Shown: positions 12,050 through 22,639 of the stretch, piece by piece
Position numbering within the stretch: the stretch's first letter is position 1
How the letters are laid out: each line of letters opens with the position of its first letter
NCBI RefSeq assembly: GCF_002099425.1
Contig: NW_018343954.1
Location: 23,335,501-23,399,500 of the forward strand
Reading direction: 5' to 3'
DNA: 64,000 nucleotides
Source: Phascolarctos cinereus
Taxonomy: Eukaryota; Chordata; Mammalia; Diprotodontia; Phascolarctidae
Translations under genes and position numbers: made by a program
The notes under the pieces: generated by a model
The model's input: only the letters and a program-made list of their open reading frames with translations
Told to the model about the DNA's origin: nothing
The model's database searches: none

Positions 12050-12252
12050 CTGGGGTTGGGAATCTGTGGCCTCAAGGCCACATGTGGTCTTCTAGGTCCT
12101 TGGGTGCAGCCTTTTTACTGAGTCAAAGTTTTACAGGAGAAATTCCTTTATTAAAGGGATTTGTTCTGTGAAGTTTAGCTTCAGTCAAAGGGCCACACTT
12201 GAGGACCTAGAAGGCCACATGTGGCCTTGAGGCTACAGGTTCCCCACCCCTG
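12050..12252. mobile_element. Palindromic hAT-like MITE
   Basis: The right end reversed (CAGGGGTGGGGAACCTGTAG) pairs with the left end (CTGGGGTTGGGAATCTGTGG). The pairing continues through the whole element to a centre at 'ctttattaaag' near 12150, so the two halves form one long imperfect inverted repeat. CAGGGGTGG-like termini are usual for hAT DNA transposons. No reading frame is present, so movement would have needed transposase in trans. I could not confirm an 8-bp target duplication. Confidence 0.75.
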
Positions 12253-12254
12253 TG

Positions 12255-12555
12255 TTTAGACACTTTAGAAACACCTTGTCATAACTGATGTTTCTAAATC
12301 AATTCACTCTCTTTTCTTGCCTTGCCAAACAAAGTGTGGAGAACATAATTACATCTTTCCACAGTTAAAGATAGTGTAGTTTCTCAGGGTTATCCCTATA
12401 TACATAAGCTAGCATTATATGGGTCTTTCAACATAAATGTAAAGAGGGTAGGAGATTGGGCTGAATTAGGATTGACCATGGCCAAAACCTAGAATATTAC
12501 TTATAATAGGCAGTTGGTGATGGGAAACTAGATCTCAGGAGCAAGACTAGGCCTC
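12255..12555. other. No recognised feature
   Basis: Nothing recognisable apart from a MIR-like AT-rich stretch. Confidence 0.35.
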
Positions 12556-12559
12556 AGTA

Positions 12560-12890
12560 TATAGATCTGGTACTCATCTAGATGAATCCTTTCACAAGGA
12601 CTTCAGTATCTGGCTCACAATCTTTCTCTTCATTTCAACAAACCATTTCTTCACATTTGAGCACTTTAGTACATACATTGATGCCTCATCAAATACCCTC
12701 AGCTTTCACTTTAAACTCCCACCATTCCCATCACTTACATCTTTATTCTACTTCAAATCCAACAAGTATGGTGACATGTTAGATATCATTGTCACACATA
12801 ACCGTTCAACTATTACCTCTGAAATTGCTCCCTCTGATCATTACTTTTTGTCCTTTTCTTTCTCCTTTCCTTATTCGTCCTAAAACTTCT
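12560..12890 (+). mobile_element. L2-type LINE, end of the endonuclease domain
   Basis: Translation near 12760-12860 gives LDIIVTHNRSTITSEIAPSD followed by HYFLSFSF. This matches the last part of the L2/CR1 apurinic-type endonuclease, whose SDH triad residues end the domain. It appears to be the 5' part of the same LINE copy that resumes at about 13560. Confidence 0.65.
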
Positions 12891-13089
12891 TTAAAAAAAA
12901 ATTGGTCTTTTATGGCAATTTTACTTCCAATATACCTTTCACCCTATAAAACTCTCCCTTAACAAAAAGAGTTGGGTAAATCCAATTGATCCAATGACTT
13001 AGTCCAACAAAATTGCACTCATAGTCTGTAATTTCTCTATTGAGAGGAACAAGTGACCTAGACCAGTGATTCTGCATTATATTTTACTG

Positions 13090-13545
13090 GGATTTTAATG
13101 CATCTTAAGAGTGCTTTGCATTTATGTTGTTTTAATAACTATGTTTATTTCTTCTTTTGGATCTACCTTCACTCCATGTCAGTTTATAAGAATCTTTACA
13201 AGTTTCTCTGAATTCCTCATATTTATTATTTCTTATAATGCAAATATGTTCTATTACATTCATACAACATAGTTCATTCAGTCATTCTCCATTTGATGGT
13301 AATGTGTTTCTACTTTCTTTTTTGTTACCACAAAAAGTGGCTCTATGGCCATATTATTATATTCAAGGGAACTTTCTTTCTTTCTCTGACTTCCTTAGGA
13401 TTATGTTTCCAATGGAAAGATTGCTGGGTCAAAGGATATGAACAGTTAAATGGTGTTTTCTCAGTTCGAAATTGTTTTCCACAATGGTTAAACCAAATCA
13501 CAGTCCTACCAGTAGTGTATTAGTGAGCTTAATTTCCAATAACTA
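13090..13545 (-). mobile_element. Older L1 3' piece, inserted in the L2 copy
   Basis: The plus strand shows the reversed end of L1 ORF2: 'cagtcattctccatttgatg', 'attgctgggtcaaaggatat', 'ttccacaatggttaaacc', 'cctaccagtagtgtattagt'. It is more diverged than the L1 at 60.7-62.3 kb. L2-like sequence lies on both sides in one orientation, so this L1 probably landed in the L2. Confidence 0.75.
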
Positions 13546-13559
13546 CACCAATATGAACT

Positions 13560-14870
13560 AACTTCATCTTAACTTACTCTTTATCACTAATTTCAGTCCC
13601 TCTATCTTTTCCTGTTCTCTCAATCCATCGCCTCTATTCTGGTCTTATTTTCTTCTTTTAAAGTCTTAGCCATGTGGTTCAATGGTTCCATGTCCTTGAG
13701 ACACTTGCCTCCTTATGCTTTTGCTCACACCTTGCCAAACCAAAAACCTGAGTTAACCCCACCATTTACTTTCACTAGCCCTACTCACTTATTGTTGAAC
13801 ACTGCTAGAGAAAGTCATTTAATCATTCCACCCAGGCCACTAAGAGTTTTATGCTATATATTTCAAATGTACCCTTACCCTTGCTCAGAAATATTTTTAT
13901 TCTTCATAGATTGACCCTCTAACACATGCCCCCAAAGGGCTATTTGAAAACTTCTCTTCTTCTTTTCCCTATACCACCTTTTCACTCTTCCTTCCCTTTC
14001 AGCTGAACATTTCCTCTTACTTTACTAAGAAAAATAACAGCAATTTGCTATGAGCACCTTCTTCTTCCCTATGCTACATACTTCAAAACATCTCTGTCAT
14101 TCAGTATGTTCTCCTTCTTTACTCTGGGTTCGTACCAAGAAGTGGCCATTTTCTTTGCCAAAGCCAAACCCTTTACCATTACTTTTGATTTCTTCCCCTA
14201 GTATTTCTTCCTAAAACTTTATCCCTTGAACATCAACCCCTCACCACATCTTCAATCCTATCAATCTACTGACTATTCCTTCATTTCATATAATTATGAC
14301 CTAATTTCCTCCACCCCCCTAAAAATAGTCACTAAGCCTTGCTATACTCTCAAACTTTCATCTTACAGCTTTTCTCCTTTTACAGCCTCACAGGAGGCTG
14401 TCTCTCTACATTCCTGTCTGTAATCTAATCTTCACACAGCTAACAAATTAATATTTCTGACATAGTTTTGAATATGTAACTTTCCTATTCAAAAATCTTC
14501 ATGCTTCTCAATTTTCTCTAGGATAAAATATAACCTACTCAGGTTTGTATTTAAAGCCTTCTACAATCTGGTTCCCACCTATCTTTTCAGATTTATTTCA
14601 TAACAATCCCCTTTGCCCACTCTAAGTTTCAGGCAAACTGACATAGTATCCATTACCTGAACTCAAAATTCTATTTTTATCTCTATTTCCTTGCATAATC
14701 CATGCCTAGAAAATACTTTCTCTTCTCACAGAATCATTTAAAATCCTTAGGTTCCTCTATGGTTTAACTTGGACTTCTCTCTCTATAACCTTTGATAATC
14801 TCTCTTTCCTCACAATACATTTTACTAACTTATTTATCTAAAATAGAATCTAAAGTCCTTAAGTTCCAGA
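13560..14870 (+). mobile_element. L2-type LINE continuation, RT not visible
   Basis: After the L1 insertion the plus strand gives linker-like words. Translation near 14000 contains 'FQLNISSYFTKK', resembling the E-D-F-A-S-Y-F-T-E-K-I linker of L2-type elements. Near 14500-14600 it contains R-I-K-Y-N-L-L and F-K-A-F-Y-N-L-V-P-T-Y-L, the L2 ORF2 C-terminus. I could not see the reverse transcriptase motifs (LDLSAAFD, YADD) between them, so the copy is probably internally deleted. Confidence 0.55.
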
Positions 14871-15115
14871 GTGGTGAGCTGATAAATGTTTAACATCCAG
14901 CCCTGGGGAAGGAAGGGGGGAAGGGTAGGCAATGTGCAAAGGACACGTTTTTAAGTTTAATCTGATCACATTTCCTCCATCACTTTTTTAAGTCTATTCA
15001 ATCAACAAATTGATAAATCAAGACCTGATTTCTAGCACTTGCCAATTTCTGAGGTATAAATGCTCAGACTGAAAATTGAATCATCAACAAAATGATTCTA
15101 GCTGCCTCCACCACT
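14870..15115. repeat. Unnamed dispersed repeat 'A', copy 2
   Basis: Homologous to 7505-7715 in the same orientation. It shares 'atgtttaacatc', 'ttaagtctattcaatcaaca', 'agcacttgccaatttctgag' and 'aaatgctcagactgaaaatt'. It carries an extra G-rich patch (about 14903-14930). Confidence 0.55.
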
Positions 15116-15159
15116 ACCCCATGGGGACTACTTTGGTTTGGTTTCATTTCAGGGCCTAG

Positions 15160-15215
15160 CAGAGTGTCTTCTGCAGAGTAAGTATTTAAATAAATCTTTG
15201 GTGAATTGTGTTGGG
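15160..15215 (+). repeat. L2/MIR 3' end scrap
   Basis: The words 'cctagcagagtgtcttctgc' and 'agtatttaaataaatctttg' resemble the LINE2/MIR terminal sequence. Confidence 0.4.
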
Positions 15216-15855
15216 AGATTTTTATATGGACCCAATGTACACAGTAAAAACAAAAAGAGGGGGTGATATTTTGTCATCTGTGCTCATCCATGTTTACAAC
15301 CAAAGGAGAATATCGGCTGGTTGTAGTTAACTGAAATTTGCACTCTGGCTATTAAATGGTGGCACAGTTTTTTAATTGATCCTAGGTCTGTCTTCAAGAT
15401 ACTCATGGTAATATTCAAAGCATACAGAAAGTGCTCAAAAATTGTCTGGAGTTAAATTGAATTAAATTGGATATGTGGACATGAAGATGGGATAGAATTG
15501 ATCTTCCTGGGAAATGTCCTATGACTATATTCATAGTGACTATACCATTTCTCATAAACTCTAGGTGCTCTACAAAGGATATGCTGGAGAGTGGAACAAG
15601 AAGTCATCCACCTTGAGTAAACAAAAATGCATTATCCATGTTATCTGATTTTTCTTTCAGACTCAGAGAAAAACAAACAAACAAACAAAAAAAACCAAAC
15701 TTTGTTTTTTACTCCACAGTGAAAAATTATACATATTAACCTCTCTTAGTAACCAGGCATTATGCCAATGTCTACTTGGTTGGAGGAAAGACTATCGTTA
15801 ATGTTAGCAGGGACATCTCTCCTAGAAGTTGGCCTTATAGGCACAAGCCATGTAT
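15216..15855. other. No recognised feature; (AAAC)n tract
   Basis: Unassigned sequence. A short (AAAC)n run lies at about 15673-15692. Confidence 0.4.
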
Positions 15856-15859
15856 ACAA

Positions 15860-16120
15860 GTACGTAGGTGATGCAGTAAATAGAGCACTGAGCCCTTGAG
15901 TCAGGAAGTCTAGAGTTCAAATCCAGTCTCAGGTATTTACTAGCTATGTGACCCATGGCAACTCACTTAACCATCATTAAGTGAGTCTCAGCTTCCTCAT
16001 CTGTAAAATGGGAGTAATGATAGCATTTACATCCCATGGTTCTTATGAGTATCAAATGAGACAATATGGATGAAATACACAGTGTCTGGTACATAGTAGG
16101 TGCTGTATTAATGGCAGCGA
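15860..16120 (+). repeat. CORE-SINE (MIR/Ther-1 type)
   Basis: The tRNA-like head ('agtaaatagagcactgagcc', 'gagttcaaatccagtctc'), the box 'ctagctatgtgacccatg' and the tail ending 'ggtacatagtaggtgctgta' give a nearly full-length copy on the plus strand. Confidence 0.75.
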
Positions 16121-16785
16121 TGATAATGATGTTGAGCTCAAAGGGGAGAACCAAGCTCACAGCTTGTGAATGATGCTTAGATAGAGTTTTATGAATAACT
16201 AAAGTTAACAATCATGAGAAATACCTCATAACGATTTCTCCAAAGTATGCTAAAATAGTTCAACTTTATGGGCTGAATTAAGTAATTAGAGATTTTAAAT
16301 TGATAGATAATGTAAATTATTATAGCCTTGGCTATAACGTACATATTAATACTGGGGGTTGCAACAGTTACCCTGGGTCTGTGTGACTTGACTACATCTT
16401 TAGCTTAGAATTTTCAAATGACTTAGTCCCATTTAAGCAGACTCGTTTCTCCTGCTTCTGTGGGAAAAGGTAGAAGGTTTTGGGTTTTTTTGTTTGTTTG
16501 TTTCTCTGTTTTGTTTTTGACATTAAACAATAGCCTTTGTCTGGCTTAACAGCCACTTTTCTTCTTCCCCAATGAAGCCTGTTGGTAAAAATCTGGTGCA
16601 ATCCAGGAAGAAGGAAGTACTCCACAATTTTCCAGCAAATGTGTAATGGAAATTCAATTAGACTCAGAATTTTATTTTTGTTTTTTATTACTAAATGTTT
16701 ACTGAGTACAGAATAGTGGAAATACTCCTGTGTATTTCACAGTCTAGTAATGAGATGTCTACCTAAAAGACTTTTAGCTAACTCT
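16121..16785. other. No recognised feature
   Basis: AT-rich sequence with a GTTT repeat at about 16487-16505. No gene seen. Confidence 0.4.
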
Positions 16786-16789
16786 ACCC

Positions 16790-17150
16790 TGATCTCAAGC
16801 ATAGATTTGTACTTTGGCTCCATCGTATACTGTTATGTCCTCTTGGGAAGTGGCTTCACTTCTGTTTGCCTTAATTTCTTTATCTGTAAAATCACAGAGC
16901 TGGACTCCATAACCTCAAAAACCCCCTTCCAGTTTTAAGATCACAGATCTTAAATTCAGAGCCAGAAGTGAGTTTAAAGGCCATTTAGAAAAAATCCTTT
17001 TATTTTACAGATAAGAAAACTTAGGTAGAGATACAAAGTGGTTTGCCCAGTGAGGTTCACAGAACCAGTAAGTGTCAGAGGTGAGATTTGAATACAAATC
17101 TTCCTGGACTCCAAATCCAAGACTCTTATCTATGATGGCATGCTGTCTTG
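16790..17150. repeat. Two MIR3 copies in opposite orientation
   Basis: 16790-16940 is a plus-strand MIR3 ('tttctttatctgtaaaatca', 'cttccagttttaagatcaca'). 16945-17150 is a minus-strand MIR3 ('ttattttacagataagaaaa', 'ggtttgcccagtgaggttca'). They meet tail to tail at about 16943. Confidence 0.7.
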
Positions 17151-18027
17151 CAATTTATTTTTATTCTGCCTTAGCTGAAAATCCTAGAACACACTCCTTG
17201 TGAACCTTAAATGTGTTCCCTTTCTTCCACAAATATTTCTTCTCAGTTTTTCAATTTTCTTCTCATAAAATTATATGGTGACAAAATAATATACATTTAT
17301 GTATATCAAATGAAATAAAACTTCAGGATAGAAACTAGGGAGCATGGTAGTTTTCAAAATGAAAAACCTATACACGTCTATACATATATACACATATATA
17401 CATACACAGTACCTCTCACTCTTTAATGTTAACATGATAGGATGGAGCTTAGCTGGTATTCTGAAGTGGTGGTGGTGGTGGGGATCGCAGATCTTATTCT
17501 TCTACTACCAAAGTCTTCTCCATATGACTGTGTAAGTCATTTACATAGGAGGGTTAAATTGAAACTGGAAAGCAAGGGGGGGGAGGGGAATCAGTAAAAG
17601 AATTTTGTACCTGGTTCTACTCTACTTCATTTGAGGGCTCTATGTTTGGTATTAAAAAGGGGTGGGAAAATAATTGAGCTTATTCAATTTTTAATTAAAA
17701 AAATAAAAATCATAACTAATTTAAAGCCTAGCACAAAATTTTTACAGCCATATACTAACTCTTTGAATGTAGCGTTTTTAATGGAAAATATGACAGCCTT
17801 TTAACTATAGCAATATAACTTATCAGCATCACTGTCATAAACAGAATGATCTCTCAGGGTAGCAGGCTTTACAGAGAAAGCTACTGGGGCTACTTGCCTT
17901 CATTACTGACGACTTTTTATCCCATCTATTCTATTTTTTTAAAAAAAGGATGGAAAGTAATACATGTTTCATTAGGGGCTGCACTATGATACCAAAATGG
18001 CATTTATACTTAGACTTTATACAAACG
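17151..18027. other. No recognised feature; short simple repeats
   Basis: Contains TACACATATA-type sequence (17372-17406), a short (GGT)n (17467-17482) and a G9 run near 17577. No gene seen. Confidence 0.4.
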
Positions 18028-18041
18028 TCAATCATGTACAT

Positions 18042-18189
18042 ATATATTTTTTTTGGCTAGGCAATGGGGTTAAGTGACTTGCCCAGGGTCACACAGCTAA
18101 TAAATGTTATATGTCTGAGGCCTAATTTGAACTCAGGTCCTCCTCAATCCAGGGCTGGTACTCTATCCACTTTGCCGCCTAGCTGCCCC
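18042..18189 (-). mobile_element. SINE1/WSINE1-type SINE with target-site duplication
   Basis: The minus strand begins GGGGCAGCTAGGCGGCAAAG and ends in poly(A), seen as T9 on the plus strand at 18047-18054. TCAATCATGTACAT (18028-18041) and TCAATCATGTATAT (18190-18203) flank it, 13 of 14 identical. This is a tRNA-derived SINE of the kind moved by L1. Confidence 0.9.
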
Positions 18190-18489
18190 TCAATCATGTA
18201 TATTTGAAAAAAATTGTAATCAATTTTCCTTTTCTTATAATCATTTATTTTATTTTTTTGTTTGGTTTATTGCCTTGTCCTTTAGTTCTTAAATAAATTC
18301 CCCAAATTCAGCTTGGCTTACAATTGAACCTAAATCTGCTAAAATCTTAAGCAAAAAAAAAATACGTGTCCTGTTACTGAATATACTATGATGTAAATTG
18401 GATATCTTTATTGGATAACATAATTAAAGACAGTCACCATTTTTATATTTCTACAGAGCAATACATATATCCCAACTCTTCCCCTTCAT

Positions 18490-18712
18490 TTTGTTGAAAC
18501 TAGCATTTATATAAGGTTTAAGGTTTATGAAGCAACTTAGCATATATTGTCTCATTAAGCCTTCATAATAACCCCTTAAAGTAGGTGATACCTCTAGATA
18601 CTACTGTCCTGGTTTTATAGATGAGGAAACTGAGACTCAGAGAGTTTGAGTGATTTGCCCCTAGTCAAATAACTAATAAATACCAGAGGTAGGAATGAAA
18701 TATAAATGTCTC
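18490..18712 (-). repeat. MIR-type CORE-SINE
   Basis: The words 'aactagcatttatataaggt', 'tatagatgaggaaactgaga' and 'gagtgatttgcccctagtca' mark a nearly full-length minus-strand copy. Confidence 0.75.
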
Positions 18713-18713
18713 A

Positions 18714-18808
18714 GGGCAGCTAGGTGGTGCAGTGGATAGATCTCAGTCACTTGACACGTACTAGCGGTGTGACCCTGGGCAAGTCGATTAACCCTAATTG
18801 CCTCACAA
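18714..18808 (+). mobile_element. SINE1/WSINE1-type SINE, internally deleted
   Basis: GGGCAGCTAGGTGGTGCAGT head and 'gtgaccctgggcaagtcgat' body are present. About 40-50 bases of the usual middle (the 'gagttcaaat' B-box part) are missing. It abuts the MIR on its left. Confidence 0.8.
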
Positions 18809-18954
18809 ATACGTGTGTGTATGTTTCCTGACTCCCAAGCCAGGTCATTTTCTATGACATAATACTGATTTTCTAAGGAAACACAGTCTTTCAAGGCAAT
18901 TTTAAACCAACCAAGTCCTTTTATCCTGCCAACTGACCTTGAGAAGACAAGCAA

Positions 18955-19140
18955 TTAATCAACCAACAAACCTTTTTCAAAGTACCTACTATGTGCCAGT
19001 CATTGTGCTGGATATGACTAGAACTGTCCACGTACAAGAATAAGTACTCAAAGATACTATAATTGTCTCCACTTTACAGATGATAAAATTGGGATCCAGA
19101 GGTATTAAATAACTTGTTCAAGTTTACACACAGACAGAAA
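18955..19140 (-). repeat. L2 3' terminus and MIR fragment
   Basis: 18955-19020 carries the reversed L2 terminus ('agtacctactatgtgccagt'). 19055-19130 carries a MIR CORE in reverse ('cactttacagatgataaaat'). Confidence 0.6.
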
Positions 19141-19197
19141 ACATACACATACATTGTGCATGTATGGGTACACATTCATGGATACACTTAGCTCACG

Positions 19198-19199
<2 letters not shown>

Positions 19200-19229
<30 letters not shown>
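19200..19229. repeat. (CA)n microsatellite
   Basis: About 15 perfect CA units, preceded by imperfect CACATACA sequence. Confidence 0.95.
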
Positions 19230-19233
<4 letters not shown>

Positions 19234-20235
19234 TTCTAGAACCAAGAGTCCAATTCAAGTCCTGCAGGCTCTCTCTTCAGCATCATTTCTTAGTTCTTAC
19301 CTGCCTATTTGTACCACCTTAATGACACCCATTCACAATTTTAGTAGGTAAATTGACACATTCTGCAGAAGTATGGCATCTTGTACAGAGTGTTGGACCA
19401 AAAGTCAAGACCTGGGTTAAGATCTTACCTCTAACACTTTATAGTTGCAGAAACACAACTAGGAATTCTATCCCTTCTGAGAGAAATGTAGAGGACTTTG
19501 AGTAGGGAGAGAGCATCTAATGTTTTGGACACTCTGGTAGGCGACTGGGGCAGATTGGAGACAAATGACATTGAAATTGAGAAGTTTGAGGAACTGAGAA
19601 GGAGTTCAAGGAGGACAGGGTTTGGAATGGAGAAGTCTGTCAGTTAGATGCTGAATTTTGGAAGGAAGAAGGAAAATGACCTGCAAGTTCATAGATTACA
19701 GAAAAAATCAATCAAAAAGCATTAATTAGTGCTTATTACATGCCCCAGACCTTCTATATCATGGAGTGAGAATGAAGGAGCAGTTAGATTTAGAAAGGAA
19801 AACAACAGGTGGCATTTTCACAAAAAGTTATTTTTCAGAAGAAACCTAGGGTGTTTTGTTTTATGCACCCAAATTAGTACAGCAATTTGCTTTAGAAAGG
19901 TAGTGTGTGACAGAGGCAAGATTTTGTCTCAGGTTCTCTGCCAATCTAAATGTTTCCGATATACCCAAGAGAGGAAGGTTTTCAGAGGCAGAGTAGAAAG
20001 GAAAGGCAAAGGAGGAGGACTGCAGAGCAATGAGACGGAGATTTCTTTAAGCATGGGGAGAAGTGTGAGTGGCCAGTGCCTTGTCTTCTCCACTAATCCT
20101 TCAGCTGTTCTTCCATTTGGTCTCCAGCTGCATGACACAAGTGCCATGCTCAGATGGGGAGAGGGAGGGGAAGTCAGTCCCACCCTATGGGAAAGTATCT
20201 AGATGGCATGATGATCAGGAATTGGGGTTACAATT
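19230..20235. other. Mostly unassigned; contains a 157-codon open frame
   Basis: 19365-19440 is a tRNA-like SINE head scrap. 19690-19745 is a reversed L2 terminus. An open frame at 19729-20202 (plus) starts inside that L2 scrap, has no recognisable domain and has a basic, serine-rich composition. I regard it as chance. Confidence 0.4.
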
Positions 20236-20239
20236 CCCT

Positions 20240-20500
20240 ATGCCCGGCTAATGTGGAGTAGCACAATAGAGGGAAAGAACTGAAGCCCCTGGACGACAAC
20301 AGTCAACCTGCTAGTTCTATCCCCCACTAATTGTAGCACCCCGGGAAGATCACATGACCTCTTTGGGCCTCAGTTTCCTCATCTACACAGTGGAGATAAT
20401 GTCTGTGACACTGATTACACAAGCTCAAGTGAGGTAATGTATGCAAAGTCCTTGGTAAACCTCAAACCTTTATTTAATAGTAGCTATTATTGTCATTGTC
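20240..20500 (+). repeat. MIR-type CORE-SINE
   Basis: 'gggcctcagtttcctcatct', 'tgaggtaatgtatgcaaagt' and 'tagtagctattattgtcatt' give a full CORE plus MIR tail. Confidence 0.75.
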
Positions 20501-20965
20501 ACCTGTCTGGAATGTTGCGATCATCTCCTAAACTGGTTTCTCATCTCAGCTCTCCCTATAATTTCAAATCATCCTTCATATACATGACAGATTTGTATTC
20601 CTTTACATAGATGTGGTTATGCCACTTCTCTGGCAAAAAATTAAACAAGCAAAACCACTTTTTTTCCATTATACAAATTCCCACTAATAAACTTCATGCT
20701 TCCTAGCCTAGAATATCTACGAGCCTAGAATATCTATCCTTTCAGTTTTCCTCCTCACTATTCCCCTATTCTATACTCCAGACAAATTGAACTATTCACT
20801 TTGCTTCTATGTGCGTCATATTTTTTTTTAAAATCTCTATCCTTTTGCTCATGCTGTTCTATATGTCTTGAAAGATTTCTTCACATTCCCTGTGGAAATT
20901 CTACCAAATCTGAGAAGTCTGACTCAAATGCCAGATTCTTCACAACAGTTTAATTCCCTATAGTT
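20500..20965 (+). mobile_element. L2 LINE ORF2 C-terminal fragment
   Basis: 'tctggaatgttgcgatcatc', 'ctaaactggtttctcatctc' and 'gttatgccacttctctggca' follow the order of the L2 ORF2 C-terminus. It is heavily decayed. Confidence 0.5.
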
Positions 20966-20984
20966 AGAAGTAATACTTCATTAA

Positions 20985-21243
20985 GGGCAGCTAGGTGGCA
21001 CAATGGATGGAGCACTGGGCCTGGAGTCAAGAAGACCTGAGTTCAAATCTGGTTTCACACATTTAATAGCTGTGTAACTCTGGGTAAGTCACTTAACCAA
21101 GATTGCCTTAGTTTCCTCATCTGCAAAATGAAATGGAGAATGAAAGGGCAAGCCATTCCAGTATCTTTCCCAAGAAAACTCCAAAAAGAATTCATAAAAA
21201 GTTGGACACAACTTAAAATGACTAAACAACAATAATAACAAAA
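20985..21243 (+). mobile_element. Full-length MAR1 SINE with target-site duplication
   Basis: The element starts GGGCAGCTAGGTGGCACAAT, runs through the CORE ('tagtttcctcatctgcaaaa') into the RTE-type tail ('gccattccagtatctttccc', 'agttggacacaactt') and ends in (AAC/AAT)n. AATACTTCATTAA (20972-20984) and AATAATTCATTAA (21244-21256) flank it, 12 of 13 identical. Confidence 0.92.
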
Positions 21244-21256
21244 AATAATTCATTAA

Positions 21257-21640
21257 AAAATTAAAAACAAGCTGCTGTTGTTATTTTTTTTAATGCTCAC
21301 TTGGAGAGTGAGGGGACCTTCCAAATTAGAAACTGTCAAATGAGCTCATTTTAAATAAGGAAAATAGAAAAATAATTTAGACAGATGAATTCAATTTTAA
21401 TTGCTGGCAAAATTCTAGAATCTATAATTGCATGTCCATGGAATGACAAGAATGCTTACTAAGAGCCAACATAGATTTATCAATAGATGATGCTATGAGA
21501 GAGCAAAGAAAATGAAATTGGAGGAACATAGGTCACAACTCCACAACTGCTTCAAAGGAAAGAGCACCAACCTAAGCTGTGATCAGGAAATACAAAGAAA
21601 ACATCAGCGAGTCATTTTTCCAGGCCAGGACATCATAGAA
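21257..21640. other. No recognised feature
   Basis: Unassigned AT-rich sequence before the L1. Confidence 0.4.
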
Positions 21641-21652
21641 AGGTAGACAGTC

Positions 21653-22619
21653 CACATGAAAAAAAAATCTCTAAATTACTATTGATTAGGAAATGCAAAT
21701 TAAAACAACTCTGAGGTCCTACTTCACATCAATCAGATTGGCTAATATGACAAAAAAAGAAAAATGGTAAATGTTGGAGAAGATGTGGGAAAATTGTAAC
21801 ACTAATGCATTGTTGGTAGAGTTATGAATTGATCTAACCATTCTGGAGAGCAATTTGGAACTATGCCCAAAGGGCTATAAAACTGTGTATACCCTTTGAT
21901 CTAGTAATACCACTATTAGGTCTGAATCCCAAAGAGATCATAAACAAGGGAAAAGGACCCCCACATGCAAAAATATTTATAGCAGCTTTTTTTTGTGGTG
22001 ATAAAGAACTGGAAATTGAGAGAATGCCCATCAATCGGGGAATAGCTGAACAAGTTGTAATACATGAATGTCGTGGAATACTATTATACTATAAAAAATG
22101 ATGAGCAGGCATATTTCAGGGGAAAAAAAGCCACATGGAAAGTCTTACAATGAACCAATGCTGAGTGAAGTGAGCAGAACCAGGAGAACATTGTTCACAG
22201 TAACAGCAACATTGCGTGATGACCAGCTTTGAAAAACTTGGCTCTGCTCAGCAATACAATGATCTAAGACAGTTCCAAAGGGCTCGTGATGGAAAATGCT
22301 ATCCACATCCAGAGAAAAAACTATGGAGTCTGAATGCTGGTCAAAGTATACTATTTTCTTTCTTTCTTTTTTCTTGTGGTTTTCTGCTTTTGTTCTGATT
22401 CTTCTTTTACAACACGACTAATGCAGAAATATGTTTAATATGATTGTATGTATATAGCCTATAGTATTAGATCACTTGACGTCTTGGGAAGGGGAGAAGG
22501 GAAGGAAGGAGCTAGAAAAAATTTGGAATTGAAAAACTTATAAAAGTGAATGTTGAAAACTATCTTTACATGTAACTGGGAAAAACAAAGCACTATTAAG
22601 GGGGGGGGGCAGAAAGAAA
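21653..22619 (+). mobile_element. 5'-truncated L1 (ORF2 end and 3' UTR) with target-site duplication
   Basis: The sequence runs from the end of L1 ORF2 ('gaaatgcaaattaaaacaac', 'gagagcaatttggaactatg', 'tttgatctagtaataccact') through 'ggaaaatgctatccacatcc' into a purine-rich 3' UTR. GTAGACAGTC directly precedes it (21643-21652) and follows it (22620-22629). The end is unusual: 'cactattaag' is followed by a run of ten G and then 'cagaaagaaag', where poly(A) is expected. ORF2 has several frame breaks. Confidence 0.9.
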
Positions 22620-22639
22620 GTAGACAGTCTATTCATTAA

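Noticed and set aside
19729-20202. 157-codon open frame on the plus strand
   Set aside because: It begins inside an L2 scrap, has no recognisable domain, no promoter or splice context and an uneven basic composition. A frame of this length is expected by chance in 64 kb read in six frames.
20985-21060. Possible tRNA gene (A- and B-box-like words in SINE heads here and elsewhere)
   Set aside because: These are tRNA-derived SINE heads followed by CORE and LINE-type tails. They cannot fold as intact tRNAs.
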